A stretch of 64,000 bases of DNA from Branchiostoma floridae (taxonomy: Eukaryota > Chordata > Leptocardii > Amphioxiformes > Branchiostomatidae): assembly GCF_000003815.2 (NCBI RefSeq), contig NC_049996.1, forward strand, positions 12,485,052 through 12,549,051, read 5' to 3'. The notes beneath the pieces are model-generated. The model searched no databases. It saw nothing but the letters and a program-made list of their open reading frames with translations, and was not told the origin of the DNA. Within the stretch, counting starts at the first letter, position 1. Every line of letters begins with the position of its first letter. The position numbers and the translations under genes are program-made. Positions 1 through 12,700 of this stretch are shown one piece after another.

Positions 1-413
1 AAGAAATGAGGATTCATACCTCTGAAAATATTGTCAGCTTTTGTGAATTTCCTATTTCATGCATTATTGTGAATCTTGCATAAAGAATAAAGTCTGTCTA
101 ATACTATTATGTTTTTTCCACTGGCCCGGATCAGGGAACAGACACGAATATCACAGTCAGGGCATGAGATAACCTTTTCTGGAACCTTTGACCTAATTAT
201 ATACCTTCCTGTCAGTGTCTCTAACAGGCCTACCATATTGAAACTAACTACCATATTTGACCCCTAAATTTCCCGTGACACCATTTTCCTGTCACTTAAC
301 TGCAGTCAATAAAACTATGGACACAAGCAAACACAAAAAGACACACCAAAAACAAAACATCCCTGCTCAAGAGGTAACAAATAAGATGGATACAACTTTG
401 CATGGGTCCATAC

Positions 414-589
414 CTCCATGACCAACCACAGCTGTCCAGAGTTGTTCCTCTCCCCTTTGGCGTAGTACATGCCGTAGAACCTGGTGATGTTGGGATGGTT
501 GGAGTGCTTACACAGGATCTGGTACTCTGCATCGATCTCCTCATCAATGTCTGTCACCTCCTCCATTATCTTAGCTGCTGCAATCTCAC
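414..589 (-). CDS. MYO3: Myosin-III-like kinase gene, second coding exon (partial gene)
   Basis: This internal exon encodes 59 residues that continue the kinase N-lobe begun by the exon at 978-1104. Seen: an acceptor TTTACAG just above 589, a donor G|GTATGG at 414/413, and phase 1 entry that fits the previous exon exactly. The peptide starts GEIAAAKIM, with the catalytic lysine of subdomain II at about residue 49 of the protein, then IDEEIDAEYQIL with the helix-C glutamate at about residue 64, then HPNITRFYGMYY and QLWLVME. The IDEEI-AEY-IL string with FYG and QLWLV is what class III myosins show, rather than the related MAP4K/TNIK kinases. Myosin III joins an N-terminal Ste20-type kinase to a motor head and works in actin protrusions such as stereocilia and photoreceptors. 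The C-lobe and motor lie beyond the left edge. In the first 413 bases I see no further exon. Confidence 0.85.
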
Positions 590-977
590 CTGTAAACAGT
601 AACAATTGGTACAAAAAATGGTTAGATGTGCTAACTTAAAGGTTAGGTGTGACAGGCCATCCAGCGCCTTATGCCTGTGAAGCTGGGCCGGTGTGTTACA
701 CTGATGGGCGTTTATACCAGCTAGTACAGATACATATGTCACTCAAACCCCATCTGCCCTTGATGATGTGTTGTTGTTTTTTCAAGTTTGAGAGATCTTT
801 ATAAGATCACAAGTCTGCATCAATAAACAATGCTGAAAACATACAATGTCATGTAATGCTAGTTCACCTTTACCATGATGGTTTGAATCAAAATGCAATA
901 ATTTGCAATTATCCATTTGAAAAAAAAACAACTAAGTAGTACAATACAATTCTATATCAACTAATATCACATCCTAC

Positions 978-1104
978 CTGTCTTCTTGTGCTGCACCTTG
1001 TACACCTCCCCATACGTGCCCACCCCGATGTTGTCCACCAGCTCCCATACTGGGGTGGGGTCGGGCAGGCTGCTGAAGTCTATCCTACTGGTCTTGAACA
1101 TCAT
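978..1104 (-). CDS. MYO3: Myosin-III-like kinase gene, first coding exon
   Basis: This exon encodes 42 residues plus one base: two adjacent methionines (1104-1102 and 1101-1099), then a short leader with the motif SLPDP-P-WEL that matches the segment before the kinase domain in MYO3A/MYO3B. The glycine-rich loop GVGTYGEV follows at residues 27-34. The donor is ACAG|GTAGG at 978/977. A pyrimidine-rich acceptor (TTTTTCAG, 1120-1113) sits just 8 bases upstream of the first ATG, so the message should have at least one 5' non-coding exon further right. The best candidate is at about 12553-12690. The intron to the next exon is 388 bases. The assignment to class III myosin is by recognition of motifs, not by database search. 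Confidence 0.85.
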
Positions 1105-2280
1105 TCAATGTTCTGAAAAATACAGCAATAAAAAATATCATTTCAAAGCACAATTCTAAAGGGAGACCTGCATCGGACTAGAACATCATTTTATTTTACG
1201 ATAAATTCTGCTACAGATTATATTAAAGTCGGCAGGATGACTTTCTCAATAGCACTAGACAAAGACTTACAACCGTAAGTTACAATGTTTCTCAATAAAA
1301 CAAATTGAATGAGCAACATTGTGCCAGCATTTGACTATGAACGCTCTGATATATGATTTAGATCTAAAGTATATACATGCGTGCCACTATTCAAGTGATG
1401 GTATAGTACAGTATGGAACCATTCTGAATTACAGGGTTAGTAATCCTATCAACAATAAGACCAAGCATTAGTCCATCCAAATTTCATTATTTATTCATAC
1501 ACATTTTTCCCTGTTCTTCCCAAACAGACAAAATTCTTATTATATAATAACAGTATACAAACAAACATATATAAGGTTTTCCTTTGTAGAAGACATTTTA
1601 TTTCCAATTAAGTAAAAAAAAATGATTACAAAATATAGAAATGACACTTTTCTATGCAAGACTTTTATGCAATAAAATTATATGGGTCAGCAGACAGTAT
1701 TTTGAAGCAAAAATTACAGTAACTGTAAATCCTGAAATGTTTGCCAGGTTTTTTTACTGTTTTTTTCCAATGTATGACTACTGTACTACAGAATTGTTTC
1801 AATCACTAATTTAAAACACCATGAAAAAGCTCATTTCACAAAATAGAACCACAGCATAAGTACATAAATTTACGGTACTACAAGCTGAATTCTGGGATAG
1901 TCTGTTGCAGCCCTATCTCCAACTTAACATTTTTTTCTATCCCACTCATGGGAGCCCATCTTGTTAATCTTTGTCACTAAATCTGTCATTGTACGCTTGC
2001 AATATCATGTTATGAAGTTTTTTCATAGATAGAGTAACATTTCGTCAGTCCCAACAAAGAAATTTTCATCATATGACGGAGGGATGGGTCTTGGAGACAG
2101 ACATAGTCAGTCTGTCTCTCGAGCGGTACACGTAAGGAAAAGCCGCTATGAAAGATTAATGAAGAAGCATTTTACTTTGCATGAGAAATGAAGTGATGGC
2201 ATTTAACTGATCTGTATCTGGAGTACTTTGGGTTATCTCCCCATCTTTTACATGGGTACATCACAATACATCACTACAAC
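1105..2280. other. AT-rich intronic DNA, no feature seen
   Basis: Apart from the 8-base untranslated part of the exon that begins at 1112, this stretch has no reading frame with protein-like composition, no paired splice sites and no clear repeat. It is probably the first intron of the myosin-III-like gene. Confidence 0.5.
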
Positions 2281-2284
2281 ATCC

Positions 2285-2363
2285 GCTGTACAATACTGTG
2301 GTTTTGTGGTTAACAATTCAATCCACTTCAGGATTGAAGGTTATGGGTTTGAATCCTTGGATA
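2285..2363 (+). repeat. tRNA-derived SINE head fragment
   Basis: The stretch has the layout of a pol III tRNA-type promoter: an A-box-like GTGGTTAACAATTC segment and, about 40 bases later, a B-box-like GGGTTTGAATCC. It is probably a decayed SINE head. No tRNA cloverleaf with intact stems was found. Confidence 0.4.
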
Positions 2364-2690
2364 GGTATACAGTCAAAACTGCATATTTTTATGACAGGTG
2401 GTCACTATATTAATGCTTGTGTCAATAAGGAAAAATGATCTAAGGGACCACCAAAAAAGTGGTCAAATTGGCCAGGTAGTTCTTATGCAGAGGTGGCCAC
2501 ACAGTATGACTGTACATGGCTGTATTGGAGTTTTACTTAAATAACTTGCTTTGACAGTCACTTTTTGCAATTGGTGGTTCCTTAAATAGATTTCCCATTC
2601 ACATTTATATTGAGAATCTTGGCTACAATAACCACCTGTCCACATAGACCAGATTTTACTGATTCCCTGAGTGGTCTTCTTGGGCAGTTT
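2364..2690. repeat. Dispersed repeat with ACAGTC / GACTGT ends, two inverted parts
   Basis: A segment running from TACAGTCAAAACT to ATGACTGTAC (2364-2516) has matching inverted ends and the recurring words GGTGGTCAC and GGCCAGGT. The following stretch to 2690 carries the same family in the opposite orientation (ACCACCTGTCCACATAGACC). Relatives occur at 11337-11456 and 16650-16800. It is probably a non-autonomous DNA transposon family. Confidence 0.5.
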
Positions 2691-4550
2691 TGTTTATAAC
2701 CCCATTATACCATCTCTATCTTACTTGCAAAGTCTTCAACTTCAAACTATCTATATTAAAGACTAAACAATTAGAGTTTTGTTTTCCAGAAAGAGAAAAA
2801 AGAACTCACTCAGAGTCTTTTCCTAAAAGTTCTAGCAACTTGTTATTTACACTGAAGGTGAGCATACTTTGACCTTAAGTGTGTCAAATATTAGCCCAGG
2901 TGACAAGCAAGCCGCAACTATCTGAACACCTCCTCCAACTAACCAGGCTAACCAACTATCACATGTATTGCATAATGTCATAATGTCATATTCTGGTTAT
3001 ACAAGTAGCCAAGTTACCAACCATCATCATAGCAGAGAAGAATATTTTTTCCCAGAAGAAAAAAGGACAGCCTGTCTTCGTAACCCCTTATGTAAATATA
3101 GCAGGATCTAAACTTACACAAACCGTGTCCAATCCTTTCAACCAACAGACCGCAAGTGGTGGGACACAAAACACAAGCGAAGCGTAGCCAAGCACATGTT
3201 GGTAAAATGGTAAAGTACGCGGGGCATGATAGTTTTGCACTGCGGCTGGTATACTCATGACGTATGGAGTGGCAACATTGTGACAATAGTTGTATTTGAA
3301 AAGCTTTTACGCATGTCACACCTTTACCCTTATATTCACCTGGGGTCTCTCGTATTGTCATGCAACATCGCCTCTTTAGAACTGGATTGGGCCATGAAAA
3401 ATACAATATGGTGTTTCGTACCACTGTTTCTCCAAGAAGGCAAATGTATAATTGTATCTGTTAACCTGTTGCAGTACTTTTACCTTTGCCAAGTCAAGAA
3501 GGTTACACTTTCAAGGCATAACTCGAGAGGTTGTGGATAGATCTTTATGATACTTTATTAGTTGGTAGATGTTGGCAAAATGAAGAATTTTTAATTTAGA
3601 ATGATTAGATCAGATTAGATGAGATTGGGCCTGTGGCAGCTTTTAATGGTACTGCAGCAGAACTTCCAATTTTGATATTGTCTGGATCACTTGGGACAAA
3701 GTATAAGAGGGTTTGGGCCACCTAGCAGCTTTTTCTTAGTACTGCAGGCCATTGGTTAATTTTGTTTGAGACTTTAAAACATATCTTTTTTTACACATTT
3801 TATCTAGTTCAAGCATACAATGCAAATATAATTTCAATATTCTGTCAGAAACCTGTTTCTCATGTACAAGATGGAAAGGGTTGAGCATAGTTGAGTTCAA
3901 GGATTACCGAGTGACTCTGTGTATGTAGACTGTAACTGTTTCCTTCTTTCCGGTTTCTTTTGTGTTTTTGTACCAGGCCTTAGCCATGACCTTTAATGTG
4001 TATATGTACAGCTGCTCGGTAATCTTTACCTTTTAGAGGCTAAACTGATTCTAAAGGCATGGACACAAAGCACTTTGGAGGGTGCAAAAGGACAAACAGC
4101 TTTTTAAGGCTATCCATTCAAAGGTTGAGGAGAAAACTAGGGGACTTTGTATGTCTTGCTTTTGTAATGTTTACCGATGCTGCAAATGTCCAAAAGAAAT
4201 AAGAAAATATTCTAGATTTTTTCATTCAGAATATTTACAGTTCTGTTGCCAAAATTCTACAATGTGTACCTTTAAAACACATCAATGACTGACATTTTGT
4301 TGCTTTCTCCTACTCTAGAGCTGGCCAGTAAAGTGAACACTCCTCCCCTATTACAATGTCAAGATTGGCCATGCTGTTGCCAATCAATTCTTTATGCACA
4401 TTGTACATGCCATATCTAGTTACACTCATGAACACTTTTGAGCTTGGCACCTTGAGTTACAATAGGCAACCTGGTACATTTTGTACAACTGGCTTTTAAC
4501 GTTAGCTGTATCCTTATTTGAACAGAGATCTGTACTGTTGCTAGTAGTAG
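2691..4550. other. Intronic/intergenic DNA; one dispersed-repeat fragment
   Basis: There is no credible exon. At about 3600-3780 there are two degraded copies of the family marked by GATTAGAT...GGGCC-CCTAGC-GC-T...ACTGCAGCAG, which recurs at 23.6, 33.1, 47.8 and 55.1 kb. The frame at 3014-3424 on the minus strand has no domain or splice logic and reads as chance. Confidence 0.5.
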
Positions 4551-4746
4551 TACTGTAAATGCAGAAATGTTCGCGGTAGATTAATGTTTGCGGTTTTCGC
4601 GGTGACCACTTCACCGCGAACTTAAAACCACCGCGAACATTTTTCTATCATGGTATTAGACTGCAGTGTATGGTGTTACCACGAACTTAGATCCACCGCG
4701 AAAAGTCCCTTTTCCAGCTACCGCGAACTTAAATGCATTTACAGTA
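4551..4746. mobile_element. TA-flanked MITE, CGCGAA-rich family, copy 1
   Basis: This is a 196-bp unit with terminal inverted repeats: left TACTGTAAATGCAGAAATGT, right end reading TACTGTAAATGCATTTAAGT on the other strand. The terminal TA is a plausible target duplication of a Tc1/mariner-type element. The interior is an imperfect palindrome made of repeated CCGCGAACTTAAA / TTCGCGGT words. It has no coding capacity. A second copy starts 306 bp further on. Confidence 0.75.
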
Positions 4747-5052
4747 TACTTGGGCTGATATCGTGACAACAACAATGGTGCAGGAACATTGAATGTGCAG
4801 TTGTGTACCTCGCCTGACAGCTACTTTGATTCCAACATGATTTGTATAGGATTAGCATTCAAAAGTCAACACTGTAAAATGTTGAACCTTGACTTGCTTT
4901 TGTTCTTTTGCACTGAGACTAGTAACAACAGGATTGAGTTACTGTGCATGGACACATCAGAAACAAGAAATGAAATATATCAAAAATTAGTCATACCTCA
5001 GCGAAATATCAAGAGTTTTTGTGCATTTCTTGTTTTGCTCTTAAATTCTTGC

Positions 5053-5264
5053 TACTCTAAATGCAGAAACTTTTGAGATGGTTTGATGTTCGCAGTTTTC
5101 GCAGTGGCCGCTTCACCGCGAACTTAAAACCGCCGTGAACATAAATTTTTCCATGGCAGTAAGAGACTACAGTGCATGGTGCTACCACAAACTTAAAACC
5201 ACTGCGAAAAGTCCTTTTTCCCGCTACCGCGAAATCAAATCCCTGCAAACATGCATTTCCAGTA
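5053..5264. mobile_element. TA-flanked MITE, CGCGAA-rich family, copy 2
   Basis: This copy has the same order of blocks as 4551-4746: a TACT-TAAATGCAGAAA start, TTCGCAGTTTTCGCAGTGG, CACCGCGAACTTAAAACC, GCTACCGCGAA, and an ATGCATTTCCAGTA end. It is more decayed, with several CG to CA/TG changes as expected from methylated-CpG decay. Confidence 0.7.
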
Positions 5265-8200
5265 CTTCTGTCTTTGCAGGACTAATTAATAATGTTGGAT
5301 CCAGGCCAAGCCAATCCTAGCTTCCCATCCTGCCAGTCTCCAGTTACAACATCTTCTACCTCACATCCTGTCACAAAATTCACATAGGTACAGACATACA
5401 CTAGGAGCAAAAAAACGCACAGACCAAAATACCTCCGATTTCGTAGAGGAAGTAGATACACACAGAGCCACTGTGTCAGTATGTTTCCATAGCTACCTGA
5501 CTTTTTGACATGGAATGTTGATCCATTCCTCTAGGAGAGAATAAACAAACTTTAATGCACATCCATTATACAGTGATCTATCTGTACTGGGCTGACAGTC
5601 CAATTTCAACATGGATTAACTTTGGAATCGTGGAATCACATGTCTTTTATGTGCTTCAGACAAGTGTTACTAAACCAAGACTCTGCACTGGTTTCCTGGT
5701 TGAGTTATGAAAAGAATGACTATGAATTGATTCTTCTATTGCTATCAAGCCTGCATACACACATTATAGTTTATACATACCAATTTGTGTGTTTATAGTT
5801 GAGCAAGTTGTCATGTACAAGAATTTGTAAAAAATTCTTGGTCCAGACCTTGATGACATATTGCAAAGATATTATCTAAGATTGAGATACATAGCAGGGT
5901 CTTCTTACAGGTTTGCTATTCGCAAACATCTTTTCTTGACAGTCACTAGTCTCATTTTTTTTAATTTTCTGTTTTACAAACATGTTAGCCAAATGGAAAT
6001 GTCTAACCATAATCTCAGATTATGATTACTACATGAACTTTGTATTATTATGCATAACTAGTAGATAACCTCAATGTGTAACACACCAATTTTGTACAGG
6101 AACTTGAGGAAGTACAAGCTGCATAACAACAGACTGACAAATTTGATCCATTATGATCAATTATTGAAAATCTTTTTAGCCTTCTAAATAACAGGAATAT
6201 TAGAAAAACTCAAACATCAAAAAACCTCCAATAATGTTTGAAATATCTGTAAATGAAAGTGAACTTTGCAATTTGTACCACAATCTCCCTAACTTTCATG
6301 ACCCAGTGCAGGTGTTTGACCACTCAGACGCCTTCACATAAGAACAAAACCTTTTCTATCAATTCTGACAGATTTCTACATACAAAGTATTGATAATTCT
6401 ATACTCACCAAGAGACTATAACCTTTGTACAGCAACATTAAGAACCTGTCAGACAAACTTGTATCCAACTTTTCACTCTTCAGGTAACTGTACCATACAG
6501 GACAAAGTTCAAGTTTTTCTAGGGCGTTCCTTCAGCACTATTTGACCCCTCCCAGAATTTATTGATTTTTCTTTCTTTTTTGTTTCCGCATTTAACAAAA
6601 TAACCTTTCCATTGCACCTGATTAGCAAAACAATGCCAATCGCATAGCCCTAAACATCATGAGGAATAAAAAATGAAACAGGAAAATGCAAATATTTGAC
6701 ATAATTGTGATGGACAGTCAGTAAGTACTGTATATTCATGAGATTTCCTACATAAAATATAGGTCAGTTTTGTAGTAATGTTACTGTACATCAAACAATC
6801 ATTCTCCAATATCAATCCTATTTGCATTAACCTACTTCATTCTACTGCATTTGTCCTAGTTTTCAGTGAGTTATGATACTCCATAACACAATTAACATTG
6901 AACCAGCCAAACTTTATAACGTTATACAAAAAATTTTCTTTAGTCAAAATGTGCAGCTGCCATATGCTAAAAATGAAGCAATTCATTACTGTATGTACCT
7001 ATATCAGGCAAGGATTTTTAGATGCATCAGGGGCCTTGCATGAGCTGGTAAGTATATGACTTATGTTTCAATTTTCTTACTTGTATTTCATTTTCAAAAC
7101 TTTGAAGATAATAACAAGTTTGAATGAGAACTTGATTATTTTGAAAAAAAATTCTGCAAGAAACTTCATCAGGTAAAAACGAGATGGTGTCTGGGGTCTT
7201 GTTTGAGCCAACCCTCCCTTTCTGTTGTCTGAAACTCCTTGAAACTGTTGTAAACAAACATGTACAGCTGTAAATATCTAACTTGAAGTTGAACATTTAA
7301 TAACTCCCTCCAACTCTTATTCCTCTGAAGAAGGTTTTGGGTGAGTATTTTTGTGTCCTGAAAATGAAAATTTTCTGCAAAGTCTGACAACCACCTGCTT
7401 GCATGTCTAATTTGTAGAGGTGCAGTTTCAAAACAAGGCTTTGTTTAGTAAAAGCTTCTCCCATGTTTGTTGTTTGAGGGCTTTTAAGGAGGGAAACAAA
7501 CTGGAAAATATTTGTTTCAGTGTTTCAGTAGGAGGACCATGTGAAAATGAAACAGAGCTCATGTAAAATCGCATGTTCAGGTAAAATTGGAGTTGTGCAG
7601 GTGTTTATGGTGTCTACCTGTATTATATGAAGTCAATGTACTGGAGTATGTGAATTTTTTCTTGTAATAAGTTGTATTGACTGTTACCATCTGTGAAATA
7701 AGAACAGATAACTGAGTGACCAAACATTTCACAGTTCACTCAATGAATTTCATGGACAAATTTTTACAACCTGTATGTTTCTTTGTCTTTTAAATCATAC
7801 TTTGCCATAGAACATCACACTGAGTTATGAATTCTAGGTCAAACAAAAACAAATTTTGGTTGCTGTACGGTCGCTATCTACGGAACATCTTTGTACTTAT
7901 TTTAGCATGATTCATGATGATAATTTCTTAGAATCTGAGTTATGCAATAAGAACTTATCTAGTGTAGGTGTTTTCAATGTTAACATTAGTGCTGAAGAGG
8001 AATTTTGAGCCCTGTGGAAAAATGGGAAGCAAAGCATGTACTATTTTTCAAATAAAAACAAGAAACATCTTGACATTTGTTGGTATGGAAAGCAGAATGA
8101 CATTGTGTGATCATTCCTTTCAGGTTTTGCATCAGCATGGAAAGCTTGTCACAAAAGGCAATTAAAAAGAAGCCATCTGTTTCCATTGTACACAAGAAAT

Positions 8201-9380
8201 GAAGAGAAGCCTTATAATCATGTTTGCTTAGTACTCTTTACCATGCAAAGCACCAATTAAGTGGTGACAGCCCTCTTATCCAAGGCACTTTCTATTTGTT
8301 TCCTTCGTAAGTCTTTAAGACAACAGACAAAGAAAGAGCAAAGACAGCTGGTAAAATGTTTCTACAAAAGCATACACATTTCATGAAAATAACAGTACTG
8401 GTAACACTACAGAGGCTTTTAAACAATTACTGAAGCTTTTCAACCACAACCGACCTAAGCTTGTTTTTAGACAAGTCACAATTGTCACTTTTCAAAGCCT
8501 TATTTCCTCCTAAAACACTTTATCAATTTGAGAATTTACCAGCTTCTATACGATAATTTCGAAAAGAATGTCAACACAAAATTGGTTTATTGCATGACCA
8601 AGAAATCTCAAAATACGAAAAGTAAACCCCAACAGAGCCACTTAAGATGACTGACAAAACAATTAAGTTTCTTTCTCCTTTTGCCCCACTTAATGATGCC
8701 GTGGACACGTGCCTAAGAACTACACCGGCACAGTTGTGACCTATATTTCTCACTCCTCGAGTACCTGTCCATTCAAACAGGTAAAGCTAAGAAAAAAAAT
8801 TACAGAACAATTTTCCAACATGTTCCCTTCATGTCTGTTGCAGCAGAATTGTGTTTGTTCAATATATTATGCATTTCAGTCTTACATTTAACTGTATTTG
8901 TTGGACCAACTGTTTGTATCTTATTCAGTCAGTTAATTTTGCATTCTCTAGTTGGTACTTTTAACAGTAACTTTAACATCCTTATTTGTATGTCTTGCTT
9001 TCTATTTTGCCACTAGAACATTAAGGTTAACAAAATTTAAACAAAAAATATCTGACTAGAAAGGCTTTTGAATCTTTATCCAAGTAATCTTATGCTCAAC
9101 AAAACTGTACGATAAAATCTGTAACAAACAGGCTAAAGCTTAATGCAAGTATCTTTTTACCCTATGCCTGGAACTGAAAGGAACTGTTAAGATTTCAATT
9201 ATGCTTGAAAAATGCTGGTGTCATGACATCCTTTTATCCCAGGTACAAGCCTTATTGAATCACTCTTGTCCCCAGGGTACTATCTGTCAGTCCTGACTGA
9301 TGGCGAAGGTTTAACGTCTGAGCGTGCAGTCTTCGGTTTTTCCCCCGGAGATCGCTACCACGCAACATCATGGCTACCTG
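5265..9380. other. AT-rich DNA without recognised features
   Basis: I see no exon, RNA gene or clear repeat. The open frames here are short, have no conserved motifs and lack paired splice sites. It is probably intron of the myosin-III-like gene if the first exon at 12.55 kb is right. Confidence 0.45.
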
Positions 9381-9394
9381 TCCATGCGTATGTA

Positions 9395-9792
9395 CGTTTT
9401 CATCAATAACTTTTGTTTGACCTTTTATATATAGGAACAATACAAGGTAGACTTCAAGCCCACATCTTGCTTATGGTGGCCAGACAAAATTTTTCCTTGG
9501 TCTCTGTCACTTTTTAATTTTACATGTAGAAATAACTATCTGCTCACGTGTACCTATGTTTTTATTGATAACTATTCTTTTATTTTTTAACACTACACAA
9601 GAACAATACAACCAAACAGAAAACCCACATATACCGGTAATACACTTTCCTTGGTCTCTGACACTTTTTATCGCATGTCAGTGTGATACACCTATCGTCA
9701 GGTATGTATGCTTCAATCAATAACTTTTCTTTGACCTTTTTCACAGATGAACAATAAAAGTAAGACAGCAAACCCACATCCATACACTTACT
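9395..9792. repeat. Tandem array of about 160-bp units running into a gap
   Basis: Three degenerate units share the words CAATAACTTTT-TTTGACC, AACAATA-AA, AAACCCACAT and ACTTTCCTTGGTCTCTG-CAC. Unit starts are near 9400, 9562 and 9713. The array stops at an assembly gap, so its true length is unknown; the gap was probably caused by the repeat. Confidence 0.6.
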
Positions 9793-10031
9793 NNNNNNNN
9801 NNNNNNNNNNNNNNNNNNNNNNNNNNNNNNNNNNNNNNNNNNNNNNNNNNNNNNNNNNNNNNNNNNNNNNNNNNNNNNNNNNNNNNNNNNNNNNNNNNNN
9901 NNNNNNNNNNNNNNNNNNNNNNNNNNNNNNNNNNNNNNNNNNNNNNNNNNNNNNNNNNNNNNNNNNNNNNNNNNNNNNNNNNNNNNNNNNNNNNNNNNNN
10001 NNNNNNNNNNNNNNNNNNNNNNNNNNNNNNN
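9793..10031. other. Assembly gap (239 N)
   Basis: A run of N directly after a tandem array. The translated frames that span it are artefacts. Confidence 0.99.
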
Positions 10032-10815
10032 TAGATAATATATGTTAGCAAGGTCATTCAGTAACAGAAGACATATGGTGAAGTATTTTCAGTTTTTCTT
10101 AAGGGGGAGGCAATCCTTTGACAAGTTTTACCCCAATCTTTGAGTAGATACTATAAATCTTGAGATATTTCTCTTGGTCTTATTTTTGTGTTATAATGAC
10201 ACAACTATATAATGTTATGTGTTTTAAAAACAAGTTGCAAAACCTTCATTCCACTCCTATGATAAAATAAAATCCTTTAGAAAATAACTGAATTTTTACT
10301 ATCAACTAGTATCCCAGATGCCCTTAATGCCCTTTCTGTCTGTAGAAGGAATGTATTACAGATTACTGATTAGCAAAGGCTGATGGCATCATTACATTGG
10401 AATGGGATTGCCAATACCTTACAGGCAAAGAGAGCAATTAGTGTCTCGAATGTTGTGTTTTATGCAATGAGCTGCAAAGTTCAATTCCAGGTCAGGTTTA
10501 TGTGTCATTGTCAACACATATAAAACCAATCCATCCAGCCTTTCTTGGTGACGAACAGATAGAATGTGAGCAAAGACCATCCAAAGCAAATTAGTCCTCA
10601 CTAGCAAAGTACAAAGTATTCCCTTATGCTCATATCATGTTCATAAGATGGAAGCCTGAAATGATTCATGGAAGCCATGCTCTTTATTCATAGATATATG
10701 ATTTGTTCCAGTAACTGCTTCGACTCAGAAACCTGACTCATTCTACACTCATAAGGTTATAGGGGCACTTTGTTAGGTAATGACTGACGGCAGCTGTTGT
10801 TACCGGTAGCAACCA
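10032..10815. other. No feature seen
   Basis: Low-complexity AT-rich DNA between two gaps. No exon or repeat could be supported. Confidence 0.45.
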
Positions 10816-10915
10816 NNNNNNNNNNNNNNNNNNNNNNNNNNNNNNNNNNNNNNNNNNNNNNNNNNNNNNNNNNNNNNNNNNNNNNNNNNNNNNNNNNNNN
10901 NNNNNNNNNNNNNNN
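10816..10915. other. Assembly gap (100 N)
   Basis: The gap is exactly 100 N, the usual placeholder for a gap of unknown size. Confidence 0.99.
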
Positions 10916-11336
10916 TTTGCTAGAATAGAAAAAAAGATAAAGGATATGAGGGCTATAACATTTTTCTAAATAAAAAGACAGTAAATTGAATGATCATTTT
11001 TAAAAATGAAGACTTATTCAATAATTCTAATTTTCAACTCAGAACTACTTCTATATTTCTCATTTTTATACACTGGACCAGACATAAGTAAATTATTCTA
11101 TTGATTTCAAACATAATATGTTGTTTAAAAAAATGTACTGCATTTTTCAGTATCAAGATCTAGACTTTGAACTGTGATGTACTTACTGAAACCTGGCATA
11201 TAGGTTACTTACAATGTACAAGAGCAAAACTTGAGGACTGGTTTAAATAGACCATGATAGGCATAGAAATTCCATGCTAAGAATTGGCTATACAATTTCA
11301 AGATCCAACATAAACCTTACAATGTAGGTTCCGTAA

Positions 11337-11456
11337 AAAACAGCCCAAGAACATCACTCAGGGCGCTGATGAAACCTGGTCTATGTGGACAGGTGGTCAC
11401 ATTGGCAAAGTGGTCTTTTTGGAGAGGTGGTTTTATGTACAAATTTGACTGTACCT
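11337..11456. repeat. Dispersed repeat, GGACAGGTGGTCACATTGG family
   Basis: It shares the block CCCAAGA--ATCACTCAGGG--CTGATGAAACCTGGTCTATG plus GTGGACAGGTGGTCACATTGG and the end TTTGACTGTACC with 2364-2690 (there inverted) and with 16650-16800. Confidence 0.5.
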
Positions 11457-12552
11457 TTTGTTTTCTTGAATTTGTTTGGGAACGATTATTACTGGGTATT
11501 AAAATGTAATTACACTAGAAAAAACTTAACACTTGACACTTAGAATTAGCTAGATCCTCACATCATCTGCTTGGAGATTAGGGTGTGTTGTCCTAGTTCT
11601 AATAATATCCAATAAACAAATAAAGTGTAGGTGTGTGACCACCCTAATCACCCTTATCACATGACTCACTCCAGATGTTACTAACAAGGGTTAATAATAT
11701 CCAGATGCAGCACTCAGTACTATTATGGGAGCTATCAATAATTCATAACAATAATTCATGCGTGAAAGTAAATCAAGCGTGGAAAACAAAAATTGACATA
11801 ATACATTTAGAAGCACTTTGGGGGCTTGAGACTTTGTTTTTATGTTAACCATTCAAGTAAATGTTACCTTATAGTTAAACTTTCTACCTTAATTTAAAGC
11901 TTCTGGCACTTTTGTTAGCTCTATTTTCATTGTAACAATAAACAGTAATAAGATTATAGGTGAAGTCGATACACGTCAAAAGCAGAAATAGCTGAGTGGC
12001 TACATTAACATGTTATGGTATATCATATTACATGTAAACACCCCCAAGGGGTTAGCTGCTGAAAAATAGCGGGGGAGAAACGACCAAAATCCTCACCAAA
12101 AACTAAATTTTGTCACCCGAGTTTAGCATATTGTCAAACATTTTTGTTATACTTTTGAAAATCACCATCGCCCTAAGAAAACAAAGGCGTTAAAGTTTAG
12201 GTAATTGATTGCGAAACTGAACATGTGACAACAAAGCTACGTGTGGACAAAACTTCTAGACCAACGTTACATCCTTCAACAGACTGGTATCATGAATCAC
12301 TTTATCATCTTTATCTAATCATTTCCATACTCTCTTGATGAAAAGTCAATGCTATGTTGTAAGAAGAAAACAATTTTACGCGAGTTCGTTTCCCATATAA
12401 CGGTGCTCACTCAACCATATCTGGACTAGAAATTTACCGCTATCCCGCTAGCGCAGATGAGCCCGTTAGAAAAGCCGTATTTACAGTCGTTCTTCTGCTT
12501 TGATATTCACAATTATGGACGAAAATTATACGGAACAGTTAGGCTTCCTTAC
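11457..12552. other. No coding feature seen
   Basis: AT-rich DNA; no supported exon, repeat or RNA gene. Confidence 0.4.
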
Positions 12553-12690
12553 CTGTGAGTCTAGATAGTTCAAAAGTGATGAAAATCCGGGTGAACGCGG
12601 CAGAAAAGGCAGGTGCTTGAAGTCACACCCACTGGACCTGGTTGCTCGGTCGCCATCTTTTGGCGTCCCGGGTACTTCCGGGAGGGCAGG
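12553..12690 (-). promoter_or_regulatory. Candidate TATA-less promoter and first non-coding exon (minus strand)
   Basis: On the minus strand a YY1-type AAGATGGCG (12659-12651) is followed about 100 bases later by a strong donor CACAG|GTAAGG (12553/12552). An ETS-type ACTTCCGG lies just upstream at 12674-12681, and the block is CpG-rich against an AT-rich background. This is the usual layout of a TATA-less metazoan promoter with a short first exon. An ATG inside the YY1 motif opens a frame of 28 codons closed by TGA before the donor, so it would be a short upstream frame. The nearest downstream minus-strand acceptor I trust is at 1113, before the myosin-III-like start codon. Linking the two is inference. 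Confidence 0.45.
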
Positions 12691-12700
12691 GCCCCGTAAC

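Noticed and set aside
3014-3424. 136-codon minus-strand frame
   Set aside because: No conserved motif, low-complexity neighbourhood, no paired splice sites; length is possible by chance.
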